64,000 nucleotides of DNA from Lagopus muta (taxonomy: Eukaryota; Chordata; Aves; Galliformes; Phasianidae), in NCBI RefSeq assembly GCF_023343835.1, contig NC_064437.1:51038972-51102971 (forward strand), in the 5' to 3' direction. The notes beneath the pieces are model-generated. The model was not told the origin of the DNA. It did not search any database and saw only the letters and a program-made list of their open reading frames with translations. Both the position numbers and the translations under genes were made by a program. This document shows, in pieces, positions 50,037-61,957 of this stretch (position 1 is the stretch's first letter; each line of letters begins with the position of its first letter).

Positions 50037-53000
50037 ATATATATATATATGATGATATATATATATATATATATGATGGATATTTTATGAGAAAGCTTGT
50101 GTCTGCTAAAATAGAATTGAAGACATCTGTGAGTAGTAATGAATTTCTATGCACTTCTGGATTTATTAACAGGTCCCTTCATTGTATTCTCTCAAAACAC
50201 AGTCCTTTGGCTATCATTCATGTATGCTCTGCTGGTCTGGGAATTCAGTACTTATCTTACTTTCTGACAGTTTGCAGCTCAATTACAGAAATTAAAATCA
50301 GGGCCAGACTTTGGATCAAAAGCTGAATTAGGGCTTTCCTCGTGTCATAGTATCAATTTTCAAGTAAAAGGCAGAGCTGCAACTATACTTTTAAATGAAG
50401 AGCAGAGAATGGGCAAATATTGGAGCAGTCTTTGGCCACTTTGCAGCCCTGCTGGATGCTCCAGCTGTTCAAACAGGCTGAGGAGAGCCACACTGAGAGG
50501 GCCACCAGCTGCCAAGCCCCAGCCCTCCCCCAGCACTACCAGGCATCACTGCTTCTCCTGCTCCTCTGCTGCCATATGTGGCCAGCAGATGAAGGATGGT
50601 CTCAAGTGAGCCTAGTTGACCTGGCCTTGTAGATGGAAGACAGGCAGGTAAAGTGAGGGGCCTCTGGAGGAGAGAACTATGTTTTTTCAAGAGAAAACAG
50701 GATTTGAGTTCCTCAGCTTCTGGCATACTCACCTGGGAGATCACCTCTATGTATGGTCAACAGAGAGCGCATGGGTCAAGAATCCCACTTGCTCTTGGAC
50801 ACCGCAACTCTCAATACAGTGCACTGGTTGGAAGGTATATTGCAACCTGCCTTGCACTAATTGTCTGCTAATTGATGCTGTCCCAGAATTTCTTTCACCC
50901 TCACTGTCAGTCAAAGTTAAAAACCTTCCCATCATTGCATAGACTCATGGCTGGATGAAAAAGGAAGCCTACTCAATTGTCCCTCCTGCTAATTGATCCT
51001 TTCTCTTCAACTATAGACTTCAACTATATTAAAACACACACAAGTATTACAAAAGCTACTAATAAATTTTCCAACCATTAGAATTTCTGAACAGTCCTAC
51101 TTAAGGTATCTAGATCTGGTAAATTAAAGCAAATTATGTTCACTTAAATTGCAGTGTGAACTTTAAAGCAAAAGGAAGTTATCTACACTTGTATTTATAG
51201 AATCACAGAATCAGAATTGTTCAGGTTGGAAAAGACCTTAAAGATCATTAAGTCCAACCCCAACTTAACCATACTACCCCGACAACCCCCCACTAAATCA
51301 TATCCCTGAGCATGTACCAACTGGATCAAAAAACATGTCTTTATTTCTGTGAAAGCAGAAAACACAGTGTAAAAACTATCTGTGTGGAGAAGAAGCCAAC
51401 ATATTTTTGTATGTTTGGATCTCTTCAGCAAAATGACTGGGTAATAATACAGCTGTGAAGCATATTGTCTGAGTCAGAGAAATATATACAATCACTTTGT
51501 AATACAACATTCTACATAAAATTTTCATATTTTAAAATCTATATTAAATTGCATACAGTATTTTACCAACATATGTCTTTGACAATCAGAAATATACTTC
51601 TATATCCCTGCATTTCATAAATATCACTGTTCAAAGGCTTTTGGATTGTTGTAGATTTTTGATTCCTTAACACAAACAGCACACATTCCCAAAGTCATCT
51701 CTGTGTCTAGAAAGCTCTTGTGCTATTATTTACACCTTGCTTCTCATGAAGTGAGATACACCAACACATATCTGAATTCCAAAGAAATGGCAAATGCCTC
51801 TCCTTCCCAACCCATTTTCTTCCTTTGCACACTGAAGTGCAATGTACAGGCAAAGGCATGTTCACTGGGTTATCTTCAATGGAAACTAATACATACACAT
51901 ATTTTTCTGAACACTGTTGTAAGAAATCAATTATCCTAATGGAAGATCATTATTAAGAAAGAATGACATGAAAAACAAAAGTAAAACACTGTTCCAGTTC
52001 ATAAATATGTAGAGAGCGTGGAAAATACTTCAATTAGAACAAGATATTCTGAAATCAAACTTCTAGCTTTTGTAATGTTTGGAAGGAATATGCAAAACTG
52101 AAGAACAGCGCAAGACGATCAATACTATTTTTAAAGCAACCAAGAAGACCATCTGATACTATTGTTATGCAAAAGCATCATGAAGATAGTTTCAGATTTT
52201 CTGCTCTGCCTCTTAAATTCAGGTACTTTTCATAGAAATGAAGTGCAGAATAATGAAATCCCAGTGATCACCACAAGATAAACTCCTTCTCTTCCACCTT
52301 AATTTCCTGGAAGTCCAATTATCATTTTACCTGGTTACTACGATTCTTATGAATTTTAAGATTTACTGACTTAAGAGCTTATTAACAGATCGTTGTGTTG
52401 GTTATCAGACTGCCGATTGCCTTTTCTGACTAGTAATCACATTTTCCTGCATTTATCTAGATCTCCCCCATTTCATACTAGAAATAATAAAAATGCAATC
52501 TTAAAGATCAAAACAAATATCTAGAACATTGTCAAGAATGTATTAAAAATGCATCTTCAAATATTCAGAACTTTCTATATTCACATGAATTTTTAATTCA
52601 GAATGCATCTCAGTATACTCTGCCTTGCCTATAACTAAAATGTCAAATCCATGTATACAATACAGTAGAAAACTACCTGATATTTGTGAATTATTCGCAC
52701 ACACTAAGCACTACTTGAAATGTCTCTGTTGTACCCATTAATCTCAAAGTGTCAAAGAATAAAGCTGGGAGAGAGTGATGAACAAGAACATAAATCACAG
52801 GCATCACAGCGAGGCCTGGAATGTGCCTGTGATGGACCTTATGAATGAAACTGCAACAGCAAAGCAGTCTCTGAACAACACCCAGTGCCAATCCCTTATT
52901 CCACAGAATCACAGAATCAGGAGGTAAGACATCATTTACTGCAGAGTATTATTTGGCCAAGCTGCCACAGTTATCTTTAAGCATCCCAAAGGGTTTCTGT

Positions 53001-56000
53001 GTGAAAACATTTTCTTTTTCTACTATGCTTTAAAAGCATTGTAAAAAGAAATAATTACAGTCTAATCTATTTGCAGTTGTACATATTTCAGACATTAGAA
53101 ACAGAATAACAAGGCAGAGGGCAAGCACTCTCTGCTTTTATGCTGTTTGTTCAGAAGGCAAATGACTGTGTAGTGGATGCACCAGTTCAGCTTGTCTAGG
53201 TGAACTATTCAGTGTCAGCACTATGAATATTATGCAATTTGCTTTCACAGCCACAATCTTTTTTTAAAATTGGGAATGCAGATGAATGCACATGCACATA
53301 GCCCTACCCATCTACTAGAAAAGAACACTTACATTCGCATTATCAAATGCACTAAGAATCAAACATCAAAACATCATCTGTGGCCAACTTGTGCAATCAC
53401 ATCCTAGGACAAACCTTAACGTCATGATCGCAAATATTATCGGTTGTTCCGAAAGTAATGCCTCTTATTTAGAAACTACAACAGATACAAAGAGTACAAA
53501 ATGGGTAAATACTCTGCTACAAAACACTGTTTTTTAACATAGTTACTATCATTAGTTATGCATTTTCACCAGCTGTGAACAAGAGCCTGCATGCCATGCT
53601 TGTAAACATCTGCATGGCCATCCAGAGCATGGCTTGCATTTCACACTGCTATTGCCACTGTCACATGGCAACAACACTTAAAGGAATACTAGTGGGAAAG
53701 TTTAATCTCTATTGCCATACCACCAATATTCACCTCTGATGTCGTGGGCCAACAGAATAAAATCTGAGGCATTACTTTCGGAGCAGCCCTTGTATATTTT
53801 TTTCCAAACAGATCCTGATAATCCTGTCAGTTCACCTCATGCACTGAAAAGCTCTAAGTCTGCAATATGAAGGGCCTGTCAGAAAGGTGCCTTCATTTCT
53901 TGCTGCAGAGTTTTAAATGGAATGTAACAAATAGAGTAGGAAGTGGAAAGATGTGCATGTGGTCATCAAAAATTTCTATTACCTTTGCCCCTGGAATCCC
54001 ACAAGAATCCTTCGTGATGCTAACTAAATTGCTTGAAAACAAATTTCCAATTACCCATAGCTGGCTGCTAATTGAGCAGACATCAGGTTTCTTTTTCATG
54101 TGCCCAAGCTAAACACAAGAGATACACAGAACTGCCACATTCTAGAGAGGTTGCTAAAATCACTGAGATCTGTGCCTCAAACATATAAGAGGAAAGATAA
54201 TTTGGGGAAAAAATACAAAACAACAACAAACAGAGCATGAGAGACTAAAGATATGCATTAAAGAAGTCCTAGCGAGCCTTCTTAGTGAACCTCAGCCATC
54301 AGCGAAAATAGGCATAAAATCTACTCACATCACAACGTTATGAAATTACTTCCTTAATACAGAGTAAAAGCTCATCTTACAGTTGTGAATTCCATGTAGA
54401 ACATGGGGAAATTAATCCCGTCATCGGTGCTAGATTCAACCAGTTTTATTAAATAATTCTGATACTATATTTTGAATAGTGAGTTGATGTTTACTAAATG
54501 AGCACTACCACTCTGCACAGTGAGCAAGCATTGGTTCTAGGAAGGAGAAAACTCTTTGTAACAGCACAATTAAAATTTGTACTGTAATAAATACTTTAAT
54601 AAATCATCTCAAGTGGGAAAATTAAAATTTCACAGACATTTGACTTTGTTGTGCTTAACTTTACAATCATAATATTTATGTAGTATTTCTGGTCAATTCT
54701 GTGCTAGACCATAGTCATCTTTTTACTGGATGTAGCGACCATGATTCCATTAGAAGTAGCAACAGTTGTATACTTCAATCAGATACTAAAGTTTAAAAAA
54801 AAAAAAAATCTTAATTTTTTCCCCAAAATTGTTAGCCTACTTACTTGTAAGTACTTTTAAAGGAAACTGTAACTAAATCATATTAAAAACAGCAACAACA
54901 AAATGGCAAAACTTTAGTAGATTATAGAAAAAGATGACTATATGGTTAACATTAAATACTTTCTTTTGTAATTTTAAGACAGACATAGGTAAGAATACCA
55001 GAACATCTACTTACATTCACACTGTATCACATCTAAATTAAACTGCTGAATTGCTCCCATGCTTATTTGTTTTAATTCAGTGTCCAGTAGCATCTGCATT
55101 AGAGATGTTGAAAGATGCTGGCAGGCTGACATGCAAGCTGTCTGGGCCACTTTTCCCTAATAGAAAGAGCAACACATTTTTAGATAGAAACAAATGATAT
55201 ATTACTAAGGAACAGCTTATCTGATTTGATTTTATTATATGCTCAATGTCTTAATGATGCAGGACTTAGATTAGAAGAAGAATGATCACACTTTTGGCTG
55301 TTTCTCTGGCCTGTTAGCTTTGTTTCTATGAAATCAATTAGGAAACTAAATTAAATGGATGTCAAACAATTATTGATACGTCTTCCAGAAATCCAACAGC
55401 CTTCAAGGATACAAGGACATTTCCAAATAAAGAAGAGCATAATAACAATATAAGCTGTGGATGCATGAGTATTATTATTTTTTTCACTCAGAATGAAAGT
55501 AAAAAAGTATATCAACCTGCTACATATTTTTAACAACAGCCATTTAAAGAAAAAAAAGAGATATTAACGAAAACCATTGATTTCAATTGGGGCATTTCTC
55601 ATAGCAGCTTACTCTAATCATGGACACTTTAGTTGCCTGAACTTCATCTCAAAGATTGTTGATAAATTATTGAAAATGTTCATGATATCTATCATCTTTT
55701 TGGGTGCTTAATAAATCAGTGCTGTCAGTAATCAACCATGTACAGAATGAAACACAGCCCTCTGCTGTACAGAATAGAAATAATTTTTCAATCATAGGCT
55801 AGTTAGTAACATTTCTCTTCACAACATATGAGTAATTGAGACAAATCATTTCCAGACCAGAGAACAATAAAACAAATCACAAAAATCAGAAGTTAATTTT
55901 ACAAATTATTAACATTTTAGTACATAAAATTATAAAAAATATGGAAATTCTGCTATAGAAGAAAAACCAATTAAGAGCAGATACTCAATCAGATGCCAAC

Positions 56001-59000
56001 ATTCTATTCATAGCACTGCAAACTTCAAAAGCACAGAGATCTTGGCTTGCAAATGGAATTATAATAAACTATGGTTTTATGTGCTTACACCATGCTTTTC
56101 AATTAATGCAAATGTTTACAATGTGCACTGAAACAAAGGTAACTATTTACATGCTTACATGAAAGAAATCATAAATATGTACTCCACCTACGGGGACATA
56201 AACCACTGCCATTTTACTACTACCCAACAGTAAAGTGATGGCAACTATTCTCTAAAGCAATGGTTCCCCAACTGCTTTGTGCAAGATCAGGATGGTCAAT
56301 TCACTGTTGCCTCACAGAAACACACATAAGCCATGAGAAGTGCTAAGGACTGACAGCAGTTCACTGTTCAAAAAGTTTGTGAAGTTCTACTCTAGCATCT
56401 GAAGATTTCGTCCTTAACAGGAAGAATTGTACATATTATTGAATTTTCATGCACACATTAAATGGCTTTTGCTAATACCTCTTTAAAATAAAAAGCTTTA
56501 AAATACCTCGAACTGCTAGGAGCTTTATATCTAAAACGAGATGTCAGTTTCTTAATTGAACACCTCAGAAAAGCAAATAACATTTTTGACCAAAACAGAT
56601 GAACTGACAACAAGGAATGTAAGAAACAATGCAAGAACAGCATGCTTAAAAGTCTCCCAAATCCAATGGTAATTACACTGGGAGACATGCAGCTCTATTC
56701 GCCAAGCAGAACAATATCAATATGAATGGGGGGGGAAAAAAAAGACAGAAAAAAAAACAGAAAATGAAGAAAAAAAAGAGGTGAGGAGGGCAATCCAATG
56801 GGCCACAGTTCATTTAATTATTGTGTAGTAGGTTTCAAATACTTAATGGAAATGCCATTTTGATTTAATGGAACATCTAGTGCATCTCTGTTTAATGTAC
56901 TGCTCCATCAAATCAGCTCCATGTCCTATTTATGCTGCCTCTATACTGTAATAAAAGTTCAATCAGATTAATAGGTTGTCAGAAAAAAAATTAACATTTA
57001 CTTTATTTTATATGCAAACAATGTGTATTCCTCCTATTATTATTAGTCAAAAACAGAATTTTATCTTTCTGATAAGCATCTGTAGTTAATTGTTGCAATC
57101 TGGCAAATATCAATAGTACTGGAGCACAAGACAATGGTTACAATACAAAAATGACATGATAAAGTCTCTTAGACTTTAAATAAATATCAATGCATGTACA
57201 TTTAATGTTTCTTGTAAGACTTTTTAAGATGGAAACATCCTAACATTTCAACTACTTCCAACTATGCAACTCGAACTACAGGCTTATTGTTCACATGGCA
57301 GGTAATGGAAGATTACCACACATAGTTTATACTTAACACAATCACTCAATTTTTTGTAATCTGGAGAAAGCTAGACACATCAACCTAAATGCTGAATTTT
57401 ACCTCAGATAAATATGAGCTTTATTGTTACCCTCCTCAAAATTCAGTACAACATTTCTGAATGTACAACATTCAGAAAAGAATGAATTCCAAATTTGTGT
57501 TCAACAGACAAGTTCCAGTTAAAATCCCTCTGCAAATTTCCATCATCCACCAATTGATCAATTACTTTTTTTTCATAATGCATTTTGAAGAGAAAATTTG
57601 AGGATTTGTGAACATAAAAAGAACACATATTTCTTTTCCACAGTGAAATAAATTTCATTTAGTTTTAAAACACTTTTTTTTCTCTCTTTTTTTTGAGAGT
57701 GGGTGGCTGTGCCAACTTTTTGTATCAAAGAAATATCAATATTCAATAGCATGCAGAGATTCAGCAGCCTTCTCACATTTGCTCCAGTATTGCCTCCTAT
57801 TATTTCCACTATGCCTATGTTAATTGCTGCTATCTACAAAACCTATTCTTCCACTCAACCAATGCAAAGTGTAGGAAACAAGGACCCTATTCTATAAGCA
57901 AAAACACCTGCTAACAGTGTTAAGGGCAACCGTTTTTTTTCTTTTTTTTTTTTTTTGACCCAGCCTTCACATTTTGCTGAAATACAATTTTCAAAAAAAG
58001 AAAACCCTTAGACAAACTTCTTATATTTCAAAGGAGCTTATAAAGAGAATCTGCTGACATATTAAATCCTTTTTATGGGACCCAAAAGCTTTTCTCTTAA
58101 GAACAATTGCAGTGAAGAGACATTTGGCTCCTAGGAAATTCCCAAAGGGTCAGCCATATGCATCCTTGCATGGCACCTCCGCAGCACTGCTTTCTAAGAC
58201 CCACGCTAGTGTCTCAAAAGCACCTTTCATCATTCACTATGGTGTCAGTCAATATGATTTATGGACTGCATTCAACAAAGTCAAAGCATACAGAAAGAGA
58301 AATATGACTACAATCTTCTAATTTGTTTTGCATTGAGCCACTTAAGAGTCAAAGACCTGATGTCAGGCTGAGACCAGCAACACAATTAACTGACCAGTGA
58401 CAGATTCATCCATCCTCCCTGCCAGGCTGTGCCAATCAAAGACAGCATGAAGCAGCATTTGGAGAAATCTGTAAGAAAACCCATTCTCTAAGTAGCCTAT
58501 GGAGGCTTTTGATTGACAGTTTTTGAATATAGCTGCAGAAAACCACCACCCCTTTACCCTTACTGCAAGCTGTGAAATTAGGCTTCTGCTGTCAATCACA
58601 GAAACAATAAAAAAAACACAAACCACCATCCTCAGCACAAAAGGAAATAGCAAAACTTATCTGTTAAACCTAAGAAGTTAAGATTAAGAATTAATTTCAC
58701 AGTATGACATGTCCAGAAAAAAAAAAAAAATTAAAAAAAAAAAACAACCAAAAGCAGCAACAACCCAACCCATAAACACATGGATTTCATCAGTTATAAA
58801 AACTAAAGCAGGACTAACATCCAACTTTTGAATTATCAATAAAGAAACAAGCATATAAAAAACCTAATAGAACTTTAGGACTCAATTTTACTTCAAGTAT
58901 CCGTATCAAATTCTACTGAAAATAGCATCTAATTGAAAATAATTTGTATTTGTAACTTTTTACTAGCTATTCTTTCCTAAAGGGATGTCCAATACTTAGT

Positions 59001-61957
59001 ACTTACAAAGCACATAAACTGTAAAAACCTTTATACACATCCTCTATGTTTTCAAACAAACTAATCTAAAAATAAAAGGCTTGATTACTCTTAAGCTGTT
59101 CAAAATACGAACTTAAAAAATGCAGGTCCTCAACAAGTTTTATCATTCAATTGTCTTTATGAAGTTAACAGCTGTATGATGAAAATTGGATTTTCTTTCT
59201 GATTAGAAGTATCTAATGACACCATACATTGCAGCATGAATCTAAAACAGGCTGTTTATATAAAAGAGACTGAAAACAACAATAATCACAAAAAAATAAA
59301 TTCTTGTGACTTCAGAAATCAGAATCCTTAAAAGCTACATGACTCAGAAGTTATAAGCTTTCAAAAGCAATGTATCCTCTGTGCCATTCACCCCTGGAAT
59401 GTTAGCAGTGCTCAGTCATGATACAACCAGCATACTGACGCCTACCCAACAGTAACAGGAAATATTTCTAAATAAAACAGTCAATGTTCCCAGTGCTCAT
59501 GTCACCTCGACAGTTCATCATAAGTATTCAATTAACAGAAATTTTCACTGGAATACACAACTAGCATTATTCAGTCCAAACTCCTACTTTATGGACTACT
59601 TCCTACTCTACTAGTTCAGGTTCATTGGCTTTTTACTTGGTTGATCTAGAAAAAGTTTTGAAGTAGCAAGCTGTGTCTTATTTATTCCTCTTCTCAAAAG
59701 GCCTCTGCCTACAGATTGGAACTATATGTGATCTAACACAGTGCAGTGTAACACTGTAGTGATGGGGAGGCAATTGGAAATTTCCATAATCTGCTAAAGC
59801 AGCTGGGTAAAGTTAGGAAAAAAATCATTCTGTTCATCTCTCTTTTCATTAGTGAAGCACATGTGTAGAGGAACATCTTTCAATGAAACAGACAAACTTT
59901 TCCCACTTGGAAAGGTGGCGTGGGAACTATTTTTAAAGGAGTTCTTGTATGGAACCCTTATCCTCTCAGTTATCTGGAGAGAGAAGGAGAGAAGCTCTCC
60001 AGACTGTGAAAGGAAGAGATGAAGATGTAAGTACATGAACACCATCGGATTCTAGAATAAAACCACAGCTGGAAGTCACTGTTACAGGGAGAACACTGAC
60101 ATTTCAAAAACAAAGCTCTTCCAGGTGACTCCCAGCTGCAGAACATCAGCTTCCCTGCCCTGCCCTCGCTATGACACGGCATGCCCATCTTGAAGCTGAT
60201 GGCATTTCTTAACAAGATCACCAATCTCAAGTCCAATGGAAGTAGAGAACTGAGAACATCAATGAGGATTTTACATGTTGGAAACATATCCCTTATTTGC
60301 AGTACCTTTCTTTAAAGTACACTCTTCTGCTGAGTTTTTAGATGAGGTGTTTTATTTAGATGTGTCCATGTAGGTTAAGTCACAAATCAAGCTTTAGTTT
60401 TATCTTTTGTCAAATTTCGGGGTAAATTTAGGTAGCAAACTAAAAATCCTAAAAAAAAAAACCGAAAAACAAAAACCAACACCAAAAAAAAAAAAAAAAA
60501 AATTGAACATTTAAACCATCTCATATTAAAACAAAATAGAACAAACCTAACAATTTAATATATGTCCAATGTATTTTCTTGGCAGTCAGGAGTAAAATTA
60601 ATTATTTAATGGATGCTACTCAGCTTTGCAGACACTCTCTGCACATTTAAACACAAACTACTTCAGATCCACTTCCAGCTTCCCTGATAATCAAGACATT
60701 GAGATTCCCCCAGTTATTTTTGGCACCTAATCCTAAGAGTATTGTTCTGTAACAAAATTGTCTAGATGTCTGGCTGCTCTTCATACAAAATCTAATCTAC
60801 ACTACAAATACAACAACTGAAGTTTTCTGACATTACTATTGAAAATTGAAAAATAGAGCAAAGAATCTTAAATAACAACATTGATTCTACAACTTTTTCC
60901 CCCTTTAACAGATATATTTTAATTCCAAATTGTTATGGTTATTACTGACAGTTGTTTCAACACAAACTGAAGGCTTTAACTAATAGAATAAAATGCCTCT
61001 TTCATATTTGTCCACCTCTTGCACATGTATTTGAAGCTTATGCTCTATTGAGTACAAGAACACATCTGTGGACCAGTTAGATACTGAGTATTAAAACTTT
61101 TACTCTGGTCACTAACATTAAATTATATATAATTATCATTATTAAACTCTAATTATTCTTTTCCCTGAGAAGATCATTTTAACTGTAAATTTTACATCTT
61201 TCATAGCATTAATTCCCACACTGTGTACAGTAAGTGCATTATATGCTTGTTCACTTAGTGAATGGCACAGTGTACATTTGTTCAATTAAGCAGCATACAG
61301 TAATAAGATTCAATTAACTGGAGATGATAAACCAAAATTATATGTTCACAGAAAATCAGTGAAGTAATAATAATAATTTCAACATTTTCGTTATAATAGA
61401 AATGTTACGCTAAATCAAAATAAAGTGCTTGTACAAAAATTCATGACCTGAAAGTAATCAGAGCTTGGAAGAATTGCAATCCATCATCTTCTAAAAAATA
61501 TATGTATTTGGGCAAACACACTCCCTAGATGCCAGACAGACGTAGCAGAGAAAAGAAGGACCTTTCATTAATACTTTATTCTGTTATATCACTCCACCTC
61601 AATTCTGGATGCCTCACCGCTGCATTTTGATACCTGACCTCACTCTTGAAAGGCTTCAGAGCCTCCTCTAAATGATCTCATTTGGGATGCAATGCACACC
61701 CACCTGCTTTCTGCAAGGCTTTTAGGGCTCCTGCCATTCCAGTGTACGAAAGCCCTGTGTTAGTCATTAACCTGATTCCTGCATGCAATCACACAAGGTA
61801 CACAGCGAAACATCAGCAAAACAAAAATATCTTTTTATTAAATGATTAAAAATTGAAGCAATAAGCCTGCAGGCAGTTCATAGTTTTTTCAGTTCACATG
61901 CTTTTTCTTCATCTTGCATCTACTTACCGACATAGCTGCATGGTCATTGTTGTTATT
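24613..61957 (-). CDS. EXOC6: EXOC6 (Sec15 subunit of the exocyst), 3' part only
   Basis: Five coding segments of a gene that continues beyond the right edge: 61928-61957 (probable microexon), 55015-55156, 46951-47024, 25482-25594 and 24613-24745. Joined phases agree (0, 1, 0, 2) and give the family C-terminus GKVAQTACMSACQHLS, VIQCELFASSEPVPGFQGD, LRQLLDLFMVWDWSTYLADY and KLIETVVKQLRSLVNGMSQ. Sec15 is the exocyst subunit that binds Rab GTPases such as Rab11 on vesicles and links them to the tethering complex at the plasma membrane; this part is the C-terminal helical bundle. I chose EXOC6 over EXOC6B from wording such as CELFASSEPVPGFQGD and from synteny with CYP26C1/CYP26A1. The introns here are very long (up to 21 kb). 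Confidence 0.93.
25270..26150. other. CpG island over the penultimate EXOC6 exon
   Basis: GC-rich, CpG-dense DNA with abrupt borders against AT-rich flanks, centred on the exon at 25482-25594 and extending about 0.55 kb into the 21-kb intron. No gene start is known to me here. It may be an orphan CpG island, an alternative promoter or an enhancer. Confidence 0.7.
25482..25594 (-). CDS. EXOC6: EXOC6 penultimate exon
   Basis: 37 codons plus 2 nt: LLDLFMVWDWSTYLADYGQA and SKYLRVNPSTALTLLE. The acceptor is CGCAG|CTC and the donor GAGAA|GTAAGT. Third codon positions are almost all G or C, unlike the other EXOC6 exons here, because the exon lies in a CpG island. Confidence 0.96.
25595..46950 (-). 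other. 21.4-kb EXOC6 intron
   Basis: No coding exon is recognisable. Visible structure is limited to the CpG island at its left end, a CpG-containing segment with a 92-bp palindrome at about 32.5-33.4 kb, and scattered A-rich or T-rich tracts. Open frames are short and show no family resemblance. Confidence 0.75.
32979..33070. repeat. 92-bp imperfect palindrome, MITE-like
   Basis: Outer arms TTTTCAAAGC (32979-32988) and GCTTTGAAAA (33061-33070) are exact inverse copies. Inner arms CCCATT (33017-33022) and AATGGG (33029-33034) flank a 6-nt centre, and the intervening parts pair partially. The layout resembles old palindromic DNA-transposon remnants known from reptile genomes; the family assignment is inference. 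Confidence 0.65.
46951..47024 (-). CDS. EXOC6: EXOC6 internal exon
   Basis: Two bases completing a Leu codon, then 24 codons: FASSEPVPGFQGDTLQLAF and IDLRQ. The acceptor is CTTGCAG|TG and the donor CAA|GTAAGA. Confidence 0.96.
50005..50074. repeat. (TA)n-(TG)n-(TA)n microsatellite
   Basis: Alternating TA runs flank a TG run, then a GATGA interruption and another TA run. It is likely hypervariable and cruciform-prone. Confidence 0.95.
51199..51325 (-). mobile_element. CR1 non-LTR retroposon, 3' end fragment
   Basis: It begins with the CR1 terminal octamer-type repeat (AATCACAGAATCA) and continues with the family signatures GGTTGGAAAAGACCTTAAAG and AAGTCCAACCC. The terminal repeat is on the left, so the element lies on the minus strand. 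It is a typical 5'-truncated copy; the right boundary is approximate. Confidence 0.85.
52903..52919. repeat. Two tandem ACAGAATC units (possible CR1 tail)
   Basis: Two copies of the 8-bp unit found at CR1 3' ends occur without adjoining CR1 body sequence. It may be an extremely truncated CR1 insertion or chance. Confidence 0.35.
53440..53793. mobile_element. Non-autonomous mariner-family element (Galluhop-like)
   Basis: Terminal inverted repeats share the 17-bp core TCCGAAAGTAATGCCTC at the left and its exact inverse at the right (GAGGCATTACTTTCGGA). TA dinucleotides flank the ends, the mariner target-site signature. The element is about 354 bp and has no transposase frame, so it is an internally deleted copy. 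The two ends differ by about 2 nt in the outermost bases. Confidence 0.82.
55015..55156 (-). CDS. EXOC6: EXOC6 internal exon
   Basis: 47 codons plus 1 nt: GKVAQTACMSACQHLSTSLM, QMLLDTELKQISMGAIQQFN, LDVIQCE. The acceptor is ATTAG|GGA and the donor GAAT|GTAAGT. Confidence 0.96.
55157..61927 (-). other. 6.8-kb EXOC6 intron
   Basis: AT-rich, with homopolymer A or T tracts (for example 58719-58744 and 60451-60502). No exon or recognisable element is seen. Confidence 0.8.
60451..60502. repeat. A-rich simple repeat
   Basis: Runs of A separated by CC, CG and AACC interruptions, ending in 19 consecutive A. Confidence 0.85.
61928..61957 (-). CDS. EXOC6: Probable 30-nt EXOC6 microexon
   Basis: The ten codons NNNNDHAAMS are bounded by a pyrimidine-rich acceptor (TTTCCTTCTCAG) and a strong donor (TCG|GTAAGT). 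Both ends are phase 0, so inclusion or skipping keeps the frame. It sits directly upstream of GKVAQTACM; in the canonical EXOC6 protein as I remember it, that segment directly follows HLP from the preceding exon, so this would be an optional insertion. There is no transcript evidence in the sequence itself. Confidence 0.62.

Larger units (their letters stand above)
47025..55014 (-). other. 8.0-kb EXOC6 intron
   Basis: AT-rich. It contains the TA/TG microsatellite, the CR1 fragment and the mariner-family element listed separately. No exon is seen. Confidence 0.8.
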
